Positions 35,183 through 46,044 of a DNA stretch of 64,000 bases are shown in pieces. A model generated the notes under the pieces. It saw only the letters and a program-made list of their open reading frames with translations. It made no database searches and was not told the origin of the DNA. The stretch lies in the NCBI RefSeq assembly GCF_042100115.1, contig NC_091278.1:1612001-1676000 (forward strand), given 5' to 3'. The stretch is from Alternaria dauci (taxonomy: Eukaryota; Ascomycota; Dothideomycetes; Pleosporales; Pleosporaceae). How positions within the stretch are numbered: the first letter of the stretch is position 1; each line of letters starts with the position of its first letter. The position numbers and the translations under genes were made by a program.

Positions 35183-36521
35183 TAACGTAGGAGAATAGGG
35201 TAGACGGTCGTTTGGTTGGAAACACACATTGTACCGCGCGGCGTTGGGACGGTTCTCTTGCTCGCATCGAGTCGCACTTGGGTTAATTTGGATCAAGACA
35301 GTACACACGTCTGCTTTTGTACTACTACGTATGGGGATGATGGTTGCCGTATAACTAATATGGGAAACTCTTTCGGTCTCAGACGTCCATGCCCCTTACC
35401 ATCTGCTCAGAGTGAAGGCCCATTAGTGTGTACCCATTCGGCCCCCACCTCACCCCTCTTTTACACAAGCGCACACATACGGGAAGCCGCATGAAGTAGA
35501 TGGTGTCGGCCTAGAATTGCCGGTAACTCTGTGCCTCCGGTGAAAGGAGAGTTGCATAAGCTGCAGAGTCGTGTAGGGGAGCTGAGACATGCCCAATAAC
35601 TATCAAGTTGATGGTTTCAATGTGCCAACGTGTGAGTAGATGTGGTCGCCTCGGAAAGGCATGATGGGCGTTTCACCGGACCAAAAAAGAGTCTCTCACG
35701 GTGCAGTTGCAGGAATGTGTGCTTGCTACCGGGTGGTCGTGAGAGCGTGTACCGGGATTCTCAGGCAGTGGTCAGATATGTGCATAGAGAAGCCTGTTCA
35801 TTACTGATCCGATCTTTGCAGCACTGCGATGCATGTCTCCCATTGATCGAAGCAAGTCGGGTGCAAACACGGCCTCTTGCACGAGGTTCTGGGTTGTTGT
35901 TGGCGAGGCCGCAAAGTGCTCAATACGTTGGATGGGCGTCTTCTCGGTCGTGACCCAAAGGCATCGGCGAGTTTGCGGCCAGGGAAAAAAACATCAAGAG
36001 CCTCAATGATGCGTTTGCCCGTACATGGCGTCAAGAAGACGCTCTTCCGGAGCGTTGTACATGAGTTTTGCAGGGTAATCCTTGGTGTGTTGGGTCGCTT
36101 CACTTTTGGGCTTCGCATGCGGTGCCGCAGGAAAGTTGTTGTGTTGCGGCTGGGTTCCAAGTTGGGCCCAGGTCGTGTCTTTGCATGGTTTTGGCTATGA
36201 TGGAGTCACAGGCAGCAGAGAGTTGGCAGCAGAGGCGCAGTCAGCAGCATGAGTCGTTGTCAGCCGCTCAAAGTGCAGAAAAAGGCCATGGGCAGTATGG
36301 GCACCGTCCACATGCTCGAGCGGGGCTATGTGCATAGGTGATGGCGCAACGTCCGGTGAGTTCCATGTTCCCACAAAAGAAACTTCTAGCGAATGTGGCA
36401 GCTTGCAGGCAGTGGTTCGCATGATGTGCGATGCGCGCGCTCCCGCCGTGGCTCGATGGTAGGGCTGCGACGGCGCGGTGAGCCCATCTTCTCTGCGGAG
36501 AGGGTGAGGCAGACAGACTGG

Positions 36522-36550
36522 CTTGACTTGACTTGACTTGACTTGACTTG
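36522..36550 (+). repeat. Tandem repeat of CTTGA, 5.8 copies
   Basis: Perfect pentanucleotide repeat read directly. It lies about 565 bp upstream of the DUF3824-like gene. Confidence 0.95.
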
Positions 36551-37023
36551 GGCGTGCACTGCCTGACTGTGCCAGTATTTAGTCAGAGCGGGCAAGTAGT
36601 TTCTTACACGCTTGGTGCAGCGTGCAATACTGAGGGTGGTGCGCGCAGTCGCCTTGACGTCATCCCCAGGGTACCTTCTCCAGCATCTGGGCAGGCCAGA
36701 ATCAAGTCTTCTGACGGGTTCCGCTATTCCTGACACTTGACGTCGCCGTCCCTCCTCCGGTTCACCTTCTTATTACCCCACCTCCGTTTGCTATCGCAGT
36801 GCTACCAGCAACGCGCATCCCCAACGATAGTGAGTGTGTTGATCACCACGCTCGCCAATCACCCTAGGCCCGCCGACGAGCGTGCGATCGACGCCTGCGA
36901 GTACCCGCCCTCGCTCAGCCATACGAAGTCATCCACACGCAGGCGACTCACAGCGACTGGCTTACTCGGTAGGCGAGCACCAGACGTCAGAGTCTACAAA
37001 CATTCCTGTCCTCGTCCCCATTT

Positions 37024-37043
37024 GCACTGCACTGCACTGCACT
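37024..37043 (+). repeat. Tandem repeat of GCACT, four copies
   Basis: Perfect repeat about 70 bp upstream of the start codon at 37115, with two further CACTG units at 37061-37070. Probably 5' untranslated or core promoter sequence. Confidence 0.9.
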
Positions 37044-37114
37044 CTACCGCGCCCACTTCTCACTGCACTGCAACTTACCCCACCATTTGACTTTCCACGG
37101 ACCCTCGTCGCACC

Positions 37115-39897
37115 ATGTCCGTCATCTACAAGAGAAGCGAGCGCGAACGCGAGTGGGACACCACGTCGGCGCGTGGAAGCGGCGCTGGCTACACCACAGT
37201 GAGGCGCTACAAGGTGCCCGACCACAGCCTCGAGGAAGACACGTACGAATCCGAGATGCGCCTCGTCCACCGTAGCCGCGACGACTTTGACGACCGCCGC
37301 TCCGTCAAGGATTATGTCATTGAGCGTCATCAAGAGCCTGCTCGAGAAGTAAGACACTACCACTACACCGAACGCGAGCGCGAAGTCTCCCCCCAGCGTT
37401 CCGAGTACAGAATCCAGCGCGAATATGAGCGCTCCCCATCGCCCGCCCGAACTGAAATTCGCATCTCCCGCGACTACGAGCGCGACCGGGAAATCTTCCC
37501 GCGCGAGCAACAGCCCTATGAACTGGAAAAGTACTCGAGGTCTACTGAGTACTTCCGCCCCGAACCGATTCCCCAGCCCCAGCCCCAGCCCATCTACATC
37601 CGCAACGAAGCCCCCCAGCCCATGCAGATGCAGATGCAACCTATCATTATCCGGGAGGAGGCCCCGCAACCCATCATCATCCGCGAGCGCATTCAAGAAC
37701 CAGCCTATGAGCTTGTTGAGCGCACTACTGAGGAAGACAGACAGGTTGTCCGTCCGCGCCAAGAAGAAGACTATTACTACGAGCGCAGGGTCAAGGAGAT
37801 CGACCGAGGTAGCCGTTACGACGAGCGATACGCCGACGAGCGCGAGTATGATCACCGATGGGGAGACAAGAACTACTACAGTGACGACGATGTTTACATC
37901 CACAAGGAGAAAGACACGTGGGGCGGAAGTGAGACCCGAACTAAACGTGACGTTGCTGCAGGCGCTCTTGCCGGAGTTGCTGCTGGACAGATCATCAGAC
38001 ATCATCGTAAGAGGAAGGGTGAAGCTCCAGGAGGCAGCATCGGGAATGCCCTTGGCTACGGGACACTAGGTGCTGTGAGTGCTGTGGCTCTCGATAGATT
38101 CAACAACCGTGATAGGTCTCGGTCTGTTTCTTCTGATCGAGGCAGGGGCAGCCGACGCGGCAAGTCTCGTCACCGCAGCAAGTCGAGAGCGAAAGAGCTG
38201 GGCACGCTCGCCGCTCTCGCTGGCGTCGGAGCCCTCGCCTACGCCGCTGGACAGAGGAACAAGAACAAGACGGCGGTCAAAGAGGAGACAGTCACAATCA
38301 TAGAAGATCGCCACCGAAGCAGATCGCGTCATGGAGGCCGATCGCGCTCTAGGAGAAGCCGAAGACGATCCAGGTCCGTCTCAGCAGTTGGGTCTGACAG
38401 GGGTAGGTCTCGTAGCACGAGCAAACACCTAGACCCTGAGCACCGCAACAACAGAGCAGCGCAAGTTGGTCTTGCCACTGCTGCTGTAGCCGGTCTCGCT
38501 GCACGGAGCCGCAGCAAGTCTCGAAAGCGCAAGGGCAAACGCTCGCCCAGCCGAATCCGACAGGGCGTGCCGATCGCTGCTGCTGGCGTTGCCGGCGCAG
38601 CTGTTACTGGACTTTATGAGAAACGCAAGGCTAAGAAGGAAGCTAGGGCGGCATCGCGGTCCAAATCAAGGTCGCGCTCAAGGTCGAGGTCAGTGCTATC
38701 CCGCCTTACCGGACGTAGCCGTAGCAGACGTGGAAGTACAGTGAGTGAACCTGTTCTAGTAGAGTACGGTGGTGATCCGGTATACACCGATCGCCCGGCC
38801 AGAAGTCGAAGCCGGAGCCGCAGCCGGGACCGAAGCCGTTCGCACCGTAGCAGACGACGACGAAGCTCTTCGTCATCTGATGGCCGGAGCCGCAGTCGAA
38901 GTAAGAGTCGAGCAAGGTCGGTCGCGGAGACGGCGGCGGTTGCAGGTGTTGCTGGCTTGGCTGCTCATGAAGCAGCAAAGCGACGCGACCGTAAGAAGGC
39001 CGAGAAAGAAGCTGAACGACGACGTGAGTCTACCCCTCGCCCATATCGCAATTAGCATACTCAACATCACCAGGCGAGGATGATTCAGCCTACTCTACTG
39101 GCACCTACAGCCCCTATGATAGTCCCACGCCATCCACTGCCCATCCTAACGACTCTCGTTTCTTCCCTGAAACGAACTACTTCCCTCCTCCCCCTAGTGC
39201 TCCAGTAGACCACAACCCAAACAACCCATACCCTCCGTACAACCCAGCAGACTATCCTCCTCCTCCAAGCGCATACGAGCCAAACCACCCCTCACATTTT
39301 GTAAACCCACCGCACGAAGATCTACATCTCGGCAATCCGTATGCTCCCCAACATCATCAACAACATGAACCCTACTATGGTCAGCCACGACGTGGGGGTG
39401 ACAATGTGAGTGCTCCAGTTCCTGATTATGGCGGTAAAGAGCACTATAACTTCGCTTCTGCGCGTGGTGGGTTGAGGCCGATGCCTGCCCATGAATTGGA
39501 CAGCCTTGCTGACATTAGAACAGGTCCCGTAGACGAACCGCGTAGCCCAAGCCCAACGCCCACGGAGGAGAAGAGCGTCAAATTCGACCTGAGCCCACAA
39601 GAGGAGCCCTCACGGGAGCCTTCACGGGAGCCTTCGCCTGATTCTGAAAGGGAGCATAGACACAAAGACGATCACAGTCACAATCGTCATAGACGGCGCA
39701 AAGACGACGACCGATCAGACATTTCGAGAGAGTCCGGCAGAGCACCCAAGAGACGTCATAGGTCTGAAAGTCCGGCGTCGGACGCGTCGGACGCCACCAT
39801 TGAACTGCCGCCACGGTTTGACGAGCATGGTCGTCGCCAGCCCGAGGATCCGCTGGCGAAGCAACTGGAGAGTGTCTTGCAAAGCATATTCCGATAG
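37115..39897 (+). CDS. RS-rich DUF3824-like protein with Ala/Gly hydrophobic segments
   Basis: Exons 37115-39023 and 39074-39897 (intron 50 nt) give 910 aa. The first 260 residues are charged and rich in Arg, Glu and Tyr. From about 277 the sequence alternates Arg/Ser-rich stretches with short Ala/Gly-rich hydrophobic segments near 277-292, 305-326, 361-380, 448-466, 484-505 and 602-623 (for example DVAAGALAGVAAGQI, LGTLAALAGVGALAYAAGQ). This resembles fungal DUF3824-type proteins. The second exon encodes a Pro/Tyr/Asn-rich part and an acidic then basic tail ending SVLQSIFR. Function is unknown. The RS repeats resemble splicing proteins, but the Ala/Gly segments could equally insert in or lie on membranes. 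Confidence 0.85.
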
Positions 39898-40474
39898 CGT
39901 CTTTTGCTTGAGTAGTCTTCATTCTGTCATGTATTGTCCTTTTCTATGTTTTTTTATTCACAAAGATTGCGTTCCATATTCTTGACTCATCTCTTTACTT
40001 GTATGAGGGAATTTTGTAAATGGCGTCCTGAGATGGTTTCGACCACGATGATGAGGTTATGATATCACGTTATTGAGTAGCATTCTTATTTTCATACATA
40101 CATAATACTCTGTCCTTGGTACATACATTTTAAATGATATCTTGTTTTGTTTACAAGACTCGCTCAACACTTGGTCAAGACTTGTAAAGATCTCAAGCAT
40201 GTAGCACAGACGATCGAGGCGGAACTGTTTGACTGCAACCTCGCTACTGCCTGGGGCCCGATTGTGGCTGTCTATCCTGGGAGATCGCGAGAGGAATGGT
40301 GAAGATTAGTAGCCTTGTTAACGCGCCTTCCCTGTCGTTGCAACTCAGCAAGACGAGAAACCTCACCTCCACACCCGCAGCCGCATCCCGTCAACAACAC
40401 CTTCCTATCGCTCTCAAATCGATTTTCCTTGTTCTGCTCACCTCATAACACACTGGCACTACGTACTCGTCGAT
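39898..40474. other. intergenic, 577 bp
   Basis: AT-richer stretch between two plus-strand genes. No gene recognised. Confidence 0.55.
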
Positions 40475-41682
40475 ATGCTTGCCCTACGCTGCTTCTCATT
40501 CTTCGCCGCGATGTTGACAGTGGCAGTTAGTGCTGCCACTGCCGAACCGTCATTTCCGCCGTGTACTGGGTAAGCTATACAGTTAAGATCTTGTGAGCGA
40601 GAAAATTGATGCACACAGTGGCTCGATTTACTTCACTGCGCACACCGCCGACAGCCTACTGTTCCAAAACCCGGACCTCTACCACGATGTCTTCGTCTTC
40701 AAATGCATCACCACAGTCGTCCTTACTGCAGATAGCGGTGGTGAAGCAGCCAATCACACTCGTGTGCTAGAGCTCGAGCGTGGTCTCGAGAATGCGTACA
40801 GGTTCATGTCTAACGTGTCAGTTGGCGACGCAGATGAGACCCAGTCTGCGTCTGCTCTCACAAAGGCAACAACACGTGAGGCGCTGCAATACTCCCATGA
40901 TTACGCACAACGGAACTAAACAGCAGATCGCAGCTACCAATGATACGACAGTTCAGATTGGCGAGCACACAATCTCCGCCTCCTCACTTCTCGGACGCTC
41001 GAACGTACAGATCCTTTACCTCCGTCTTCCACAGAGTGGATACTTCGGGAAAGGGTACGAGGCGTACTCTGAAGAGTCACTGGCGAGACTGTACAATGCA
41101 GACATACCCCACATTACCACGACGGACGGAAAGGCAAACTACTCCGTTCAGCAGTTAAAGGACATCATCGCAACAATCATCCGCAGTAGACAGGCAAACG
41201 ACATTCGTATGCTGAACTACTTCGAAGCCCTCAACACGAATGGGGAGGGCGATCAGCTCGACCATACCGACCGCCTTGTCTCTGCCAAGCTTGTGATGAA
41301 CGCTATGGAGGATGTGGGCTTCGATGGAAATGTCAAAGTGTACGTATCTGCTCATGGGTGATGGAAGGTGGGCTGACATTGCCAGATATGCAAGCGACTC
41401 GTTACGCATGTTACGAAACAACCTCAACGTGCCGGACTGCATCAAGAAGGCCGATACGTTCTTTGAATACGCCAAGTATGATCCTGATATGGTACGTCCA
41501 TCAGCTGTTCCGCCCATTTTGCAGCCATGGTTGCATCTAGTTTCCGTTGCTAACACCCGGCGTAGTGTCAGAGTCTCGATGAATGTAGTCAGAGGCGCCA
41601 GAACTTGGATGTCTCCAAGGCCAAGTACGCCGAGGTAGACCATGTCGCTGAGTTTCTGCAGCGTGAATACTACGTCGAATAA
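40475..41682 (+). CDS. Secreted PIG-L/LmbE-family deacetylase-like protein, altered active site
   Basis: Five exons, 40475-40569, 40619-40814, 40924-41339, 41386-41491 and 41566-41682, give 309 aa. A signal peptide covers about 1-22 (FFAAMLTVAVSAATA). The fold is recognised by SGSIYFTAHTADSLLFQNPDL near the start, VQILYLRLPQSG in the middle and DHTDRLVSAKLV later. Active PIG-L proteins carry AHPDDE/AHxDDD and a later DHxDH-type motif; here these read AHTADS and DHTDR, so one metal-binding Asp and one His are changed. It may be an inactive relative. Intron 2 (109 nt) has a weak donor (GTGTCA); I chose it because it restores the frame and the family spacing. Without it the frame stops at 40917, which would mean a disrupted gene. 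Confidence 0.75.
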
Positions 41683-41870
41683 GCCTATCTGGTGTTCACT
41701 CCAAACGAAGACATGAATCGAGGAAGAACATATCTAGAACCAATAATGACATTCTGTCCATGATGGAGAGCACGTTATAACAGGCTTGATGTGCAACAAC
41801 ATATGCCGCAAATTAGTTGAGATCATGTACACATTGCTCGCTTAACGCCTTGTATGCAAGTTTGACACCT

Positions 41871-43367
41871 TCACTCGTCGTCCTTCTTCCAGCCCGACTT
41901 ACGTTTAATGTCGAATTCCACCGGACTCAACCTACGTGCTTGAATACCCGACGGGGACTCGGGCGGCGTAACACTCTTCGCACCCGTCTCACCATCATCA
42001 TCGGGCTCCCAAGCCCTTTGTCTCGCCAACAGAGCGGCGAGTTTGGGATCCACGCCCATGCGCTCTGGCACTGGCGGAGGCACTTTTCTGGGCCCAGTTG
42101 TCTTCCTCAGCCCCACCTTTGAATCCATGGCTGCTGGTACAACAGGCGGAACCTGACCCTTGAGCTCTCGCATGATGGGCATGTCGGACGGCGCAATTGC
42201 ACCGCCTAGACGCGCAAATGGCGCTGGGCCTGTAGGTGACACGGGTATGCCCGACGTTGTGGGTGTGTCGGGGATATCCTGGGATTCGTGAATGGGCACG
42301 CTGCGACCACCGAGCTTGAAGCGGCCAATCTTCTGTTCGCCGACAGGGGGGAGAGCGTAGTTCGTTTCCCTGGGTACCGGAGCGGGCTTGGGTGCTGGTG
42401 GGGGATGGGGAGCAGATTTTGTGGCTGAGAGTTTAGGGGCTGGTGCAGGGGCAGGCGGTGGCGGTGGCATGCTCTTCATGGGTGGTGTGGCTGGTGGTGA
42501 AGGTGGCGCGGTAGTCCTTGTTGGGACGTCTGTCCTAGTAGTAGTTGTTCTCGTTGTGCGTTCGGTCCAGTGTTCTGTAATGCCATCTCCCAAGTCTCTG
42601 CTCCCTGATCGGATCTGGGAAAGGAGTTAGATTAGCAGATGCTGCTTCCAGTGTATGATGCCTGAACCTACTGGGTCTTCTTGGTAGCTCCTCTCGACAT
42701 GCCCTAATCTTGCGGACTCTCTCAATGCCCGCTGCAACTCCTCCTCCTCTTCCTGCTTCTTCCGTGCGGCTTCTTCCAAGGACTTTTGCATCATGATCTC
42801 CATGTCCCGCTCCATTCTTTCTTGCAGTTGTCTTTCGTATTCTGCTTTACTTTGTCTTTCGACTTCTCTTGTGCGTGCCTCCTCTGCTGCCATCTTCTTT
42901 TCATATTCTCTTCGGCTTCTCTCTCTGGCTCGCTCTTCAGCCTCCCTCTCGGCCCGCCGCTTCTCCTCTGCCGCCTTCTTCTTCTCCTGTTCTCTACGGC
43001 TTCTCTCCCTGGCCTGTTCCTCGGCCTCTTTCTCAGCCCGCCATTTTTCATCCGCCAACCTGCGGTTCTTCTCAATTAGTTCTCTCTCTCCACGTCGCAG
43101 AGCTTCCGCATTTTCTGCGGCTTCCCTGCGTTTGAATTCTCTCTCTCTTTCCTCATCACGGCGCATGGCAGCTTCTTCGTTTTCGCGGAGACATCTGCTG
43201 CAGATTCCGTTCTCATTCCAAGTTTTTATTGTGCAGCGGTCTTTTGTCTTAGGGTTCTCACGGTCACAACTGACGCTAGTCCTCTCGAAGTAGGGGCAGT
43301 TGTATGTGTCGACGTGATCATTCTGTTTATGGCCGCATTCGAGTATTGTGATTGTGTACTTGCACAT
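41871..43367 (-). CDS. Orphan: Cys/His cluster, charged coiled coil, Pro-rich tail
   Basis: Exons 43367-42672 and 42614-41871 (intron 57 nt, phase 0) give 479 aa. The N-terminus has Cys at 2, 11, 24, 34, 45, 56 and 59 with His 13 and 18, and looks like a metal-binding module (ILECGHKQNDH, CSRCL). Residues 65-225 are a continuous Arg/Glu/Lys/Ala-rich helix containing a near-repeat of about 28 residues (two RAEREAEE-type units). After the splice the protein is Thr- then Pro-rich, with poly-Pro and SPV/TPP sites, and ends SGWKKDDE. No family is recognised beyond similar fungal orphans. The two halves are each long open frames; the clean splice joining them is the evidence for one gene. Confidence 0.75.
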
Positions 43368-44416
43368 CTTGGGTGATGATGTGGACGAACTGAGAGACGA
43401 TCACGAAGGAAGGTCGGCAGTGTACGATGGGGTATGGGGAGGGCTTGTGGAAAGGAAAACTAGGAAATGTTGTGATAGCAGTGGTTCATACTTATATGGG
43501 GACGGTATTGACCGCCCACATGTACTAGTGAAGTGCTGCAGGAGTGATGGCCTCGTACACGTAGCTGCACCATCTGACTCTGAAACAAGGCTTGAAGAAG
43601 CGGGTGTCGTTCTAAGCCTGTGAAGGTACCGGATTGACGGTGCAAACATCAGTACAACTCATCAAACAGCGGTCGCGCCTGCGTCCGCGCAGAGCGCCGC
43701 CAATGAGGCGAGCAGCGGCCGATTGGCCAGACGCACTGGCTGCGGTGTCTTTCCACCTACGACGGCACACAGAGAGAGATCCTGTGCGTTCCTCAGCCCA
43801 CCGACTGCTACTCCCAGGATTTGCAAGGACGCGAGGTGCTCCCAGCTCATGTGTTAGCAGACCCACAGTTTTGTCAGACGTGGTTGACCGCCGTAGGCGC
43901 ATTCCATCAGTATTCGATGCGGCTCTGTACCGAGCCATTTTCGCTCACAGGCTAACATGGGACGCTGCCAGCGAAGGAACCCGCCGGCTAGAATGCCGCC
44001 TATGCGCGGGAAAAAATGAAGCTTCCGCAGTGTGCAGAGACGACACAATGCAAGACGACGGTGTCGGTGGGGATAGCTACGTGGCGGGCTCAGCTATACT
44101 GGGCATAGTTGGATGCAGCAGAGGCGGTAATGTGTTTCAAGCAGCGAGTTCCCAGACCCATGCAGGCTCGGGAGAGCGGCGATCAGGTAATGGCATCAAT
44201 CACATCCAGCATGAAGCGATGTTTGAGAAGACCTGAACTATGCGGAGAAAGAGTGAAGAAGCGTGCAAAGGCAGAACGGAGTGGGGGGGTTGAGGCCGGC
44301 CAATGAGAGGCGGCTGATTGCAACGACCCCTGTACATTGGCTTGGCATTCCGGACGAGCTTCATCGTTGACATCTTCAATCGACGCCATCGCCTCCAGCC
44401 CGCAGCACAACCCACC
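43368..44416. other. intergenic, 1.05 kb, divergent promoter region
   Basis: GC-rich in its middle. CCAAT boxes on the plus strand at 43700-43704 and 44300-44304 and an ATTGG at 43722-43726. No convincing gene; a roughly 200-codon open frame on the plus strand lacks coding character. Confidence 0.55.
44300..44304 (+). promoter_or_regulatory. CCAAT box upstream of NUO-24
   Basis: CCAAT about 115 bp upstream of the NUO-24 start codon. The fungal HAP complex binds CCAAT in promoters of respiratory genes, so the position is sensible; binding is inferred. Confidence 0.4.
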
Positions 44417-45413
44417 ATGGCCTCAAGACTCGTCCCCTTCGCATGCAGGATTGCCCCACGGGCCTCGCGACAGTTCCAGAGGGCTCAATGGCGGGCTTTC
44501 AGCGTATCGCGGCCGTCATGGAACGAGAGCGGCTCGCTCAACGTCGTATGTCCTTTCTGCATCATGCGCTGAAAGCCGAGCTGACATGTCTGCAGCACCG
44601 CGACACGCCCCAAAACAACCTCAAAATTCCCTTCAAGTTCACGCCACAAAATGAGGAACTCATCCAAGAGATTGTCTCCCGATACCCCTCGCAGTACAAG
44701 AAGGCCGCCGTAATGCCGCTCCTCGACCTGGGACAGCGCCAGCACGGATTCTGCAGCATCAGCGTCATGAATGAGGTTGCGCGGATACTGGAAATGCCGC
44801 CAATGCGTGTGTACGAAGTTGCGACTTTCTACACCATGTACAACCGGGACCCAGTGGGCAAGTTCCACGTCCAGGTCTGCACAACTGTGGGTTGACTCTG
44901 TGATTGGCGTCAAGGGCAGTGGCTGACAGCATCTAGACCCCATGCATGCTTTGCGACAGTGACTCCGTTATGAAGGCCTGCGAAGACGTCTTGGGTGTAC
45001 ACCACGGCGAGACTACCCCGGATGGCCTCTTCACCTTCTCCGAGGTAGAGTGCCTTGGTGCATGTGCGAACGCGCCCATGGTCCAAATCAACGACGACTA
45101 CTACGAGGACCTCACATACGACTCAACAGTCAACCTGCTCAAGGCCCTCAAGCACGCCGCTCAAACTACCGGTGCGCAGCCCGGAGGCAAGGGACTCGCG
45201 AGCGGATCTGGCAATGGATCGCTCAACGTAGAGGCAGGTGCCGGCGAGGCTCTCGCCAACAGACAGGGGCGGGAATATGCGGCTGGCGGTGTTAAGCTAC
45301 CATCACCGGGACCATTGAGCGGAAGGAAGAGTTGTGAGCCAGCAGGCGGGCTGACTTGCTTGACAAGTGAGCCCTGGGGTAACGAGACTCTGAGGAAGGA
45401 CGGGGAGCTATAG
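44417..45413 (+). CDS. NUO24: NADH dehydrogenase (complex I) 24 kDa subunit
   Basis: Exons 44417-44545, 44596-44886 and 44937-45413 give 298 aa. The N-terminus ([22 protein letters not shown]) is a mitochondrial presequence. The NuoE/NDUFV2 core follows: [42 protein letters not shown]. The 2Fe-2S (N1a) ligands are present: VCTTTPCMLC rebuilt over intron 2, and [11 protein letters not shown]. The subunit sits in the matrix arm beside the FMN subunit and takes part in NADH oxidation. The C-terminal 80 residues form a Gly/Ser-rich tail ending LRKDGEL, longer than in bacteria. Intron 2 uses a weaker donor (GTGGGT), but the restored motif is decisive. Confidence 0.96.
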
Positions 45414-46044
45414 AAGGGTTTCTGTAAATACTGTAACATCTTCCCTTGTATTCGGAGTAAAAGTCTTGGTGGGGCTGACCTTCTAGCACCGTCATGTAGA
45501 CCATCTCAAACATCGAATCTGTTCAACAATTTACATGCACATGTGTCACATGTCAATGTCGATGTGAGAGCGGTTCCGTTATTCGTGGCTTCTAAATATT
45601 GTACAAGCCATGCTACGTCCGCTCATCGGACTCGAATGCTTCTATATATCATCCATGACTGCCCCCTCCCGAGTTCGTCTTCGAATGCTAAAACGAGTAA
45701 AAAAAGAAAAAGGAAGTGTGCATGCAATGTTATGTAACCAGCAATGGCTACAACCCTGTCGAACGCCTTCGCTATATCCATGGGACGGGGTTCCCCAAAA
45801 AAACAACCCCCAAGCCGTGCCGGTCCCAAATGCAATGCTGATGTGGTGTAATCAAGGCTGTCGTTGACGTTTTACAATGTCACCTGCTGTCGGTCGACGA
45901 TGTCGTATATCTAACTTTTCGCAAAAGGTTCGTCGTCATGAGATGTTCCTGCCGTCTATTCGGAGAGCACTCGTGATACGAAGTGAGAAGTGAATGCGTT
46001 GGGCCGTAGTTCGGTTCGATAATGGTCATGTTGGACAGTTTGTC
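45414..46044. other. intergenic, 631 bp, convergent genes
   Basis: 3' flanks of NUO-24 and the mitochondrial carrier. A GGGGCTGAC copy lies at 45471-45479. No gene recognised. Confidence 0.6.

Larger units (their letters stand above)
35183..37114. other. intergenic, 1.93 kb
   Basis: No gene recognised on either strand. Contains the CTTGA tandem repeat (36522-36550) and, next to the downstream gene, GCACT repeats (37024-37043 and 37061-37072). The length suggests a large promoter for the RS-rich gene. Confidence 0.55.

Noticed and set aside
36962..38005. Long minus-strand open frame (about 347 codons) opposite the RS-rich gene
   Set aside because: Mirror of the Arg/Ser/Glu-rich coding sequence. 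Its low-complexity Val/Leu/Asp content and lack of start context mark it as an antisense shadow.
43634..44236. About 200-codon plus-strand frame between the zinc/coiled-coil gene and NUO-24
   Set aside because: Arg-rich, no domains, GC-rich promoter region with CCAAT boxes; most likely chance.
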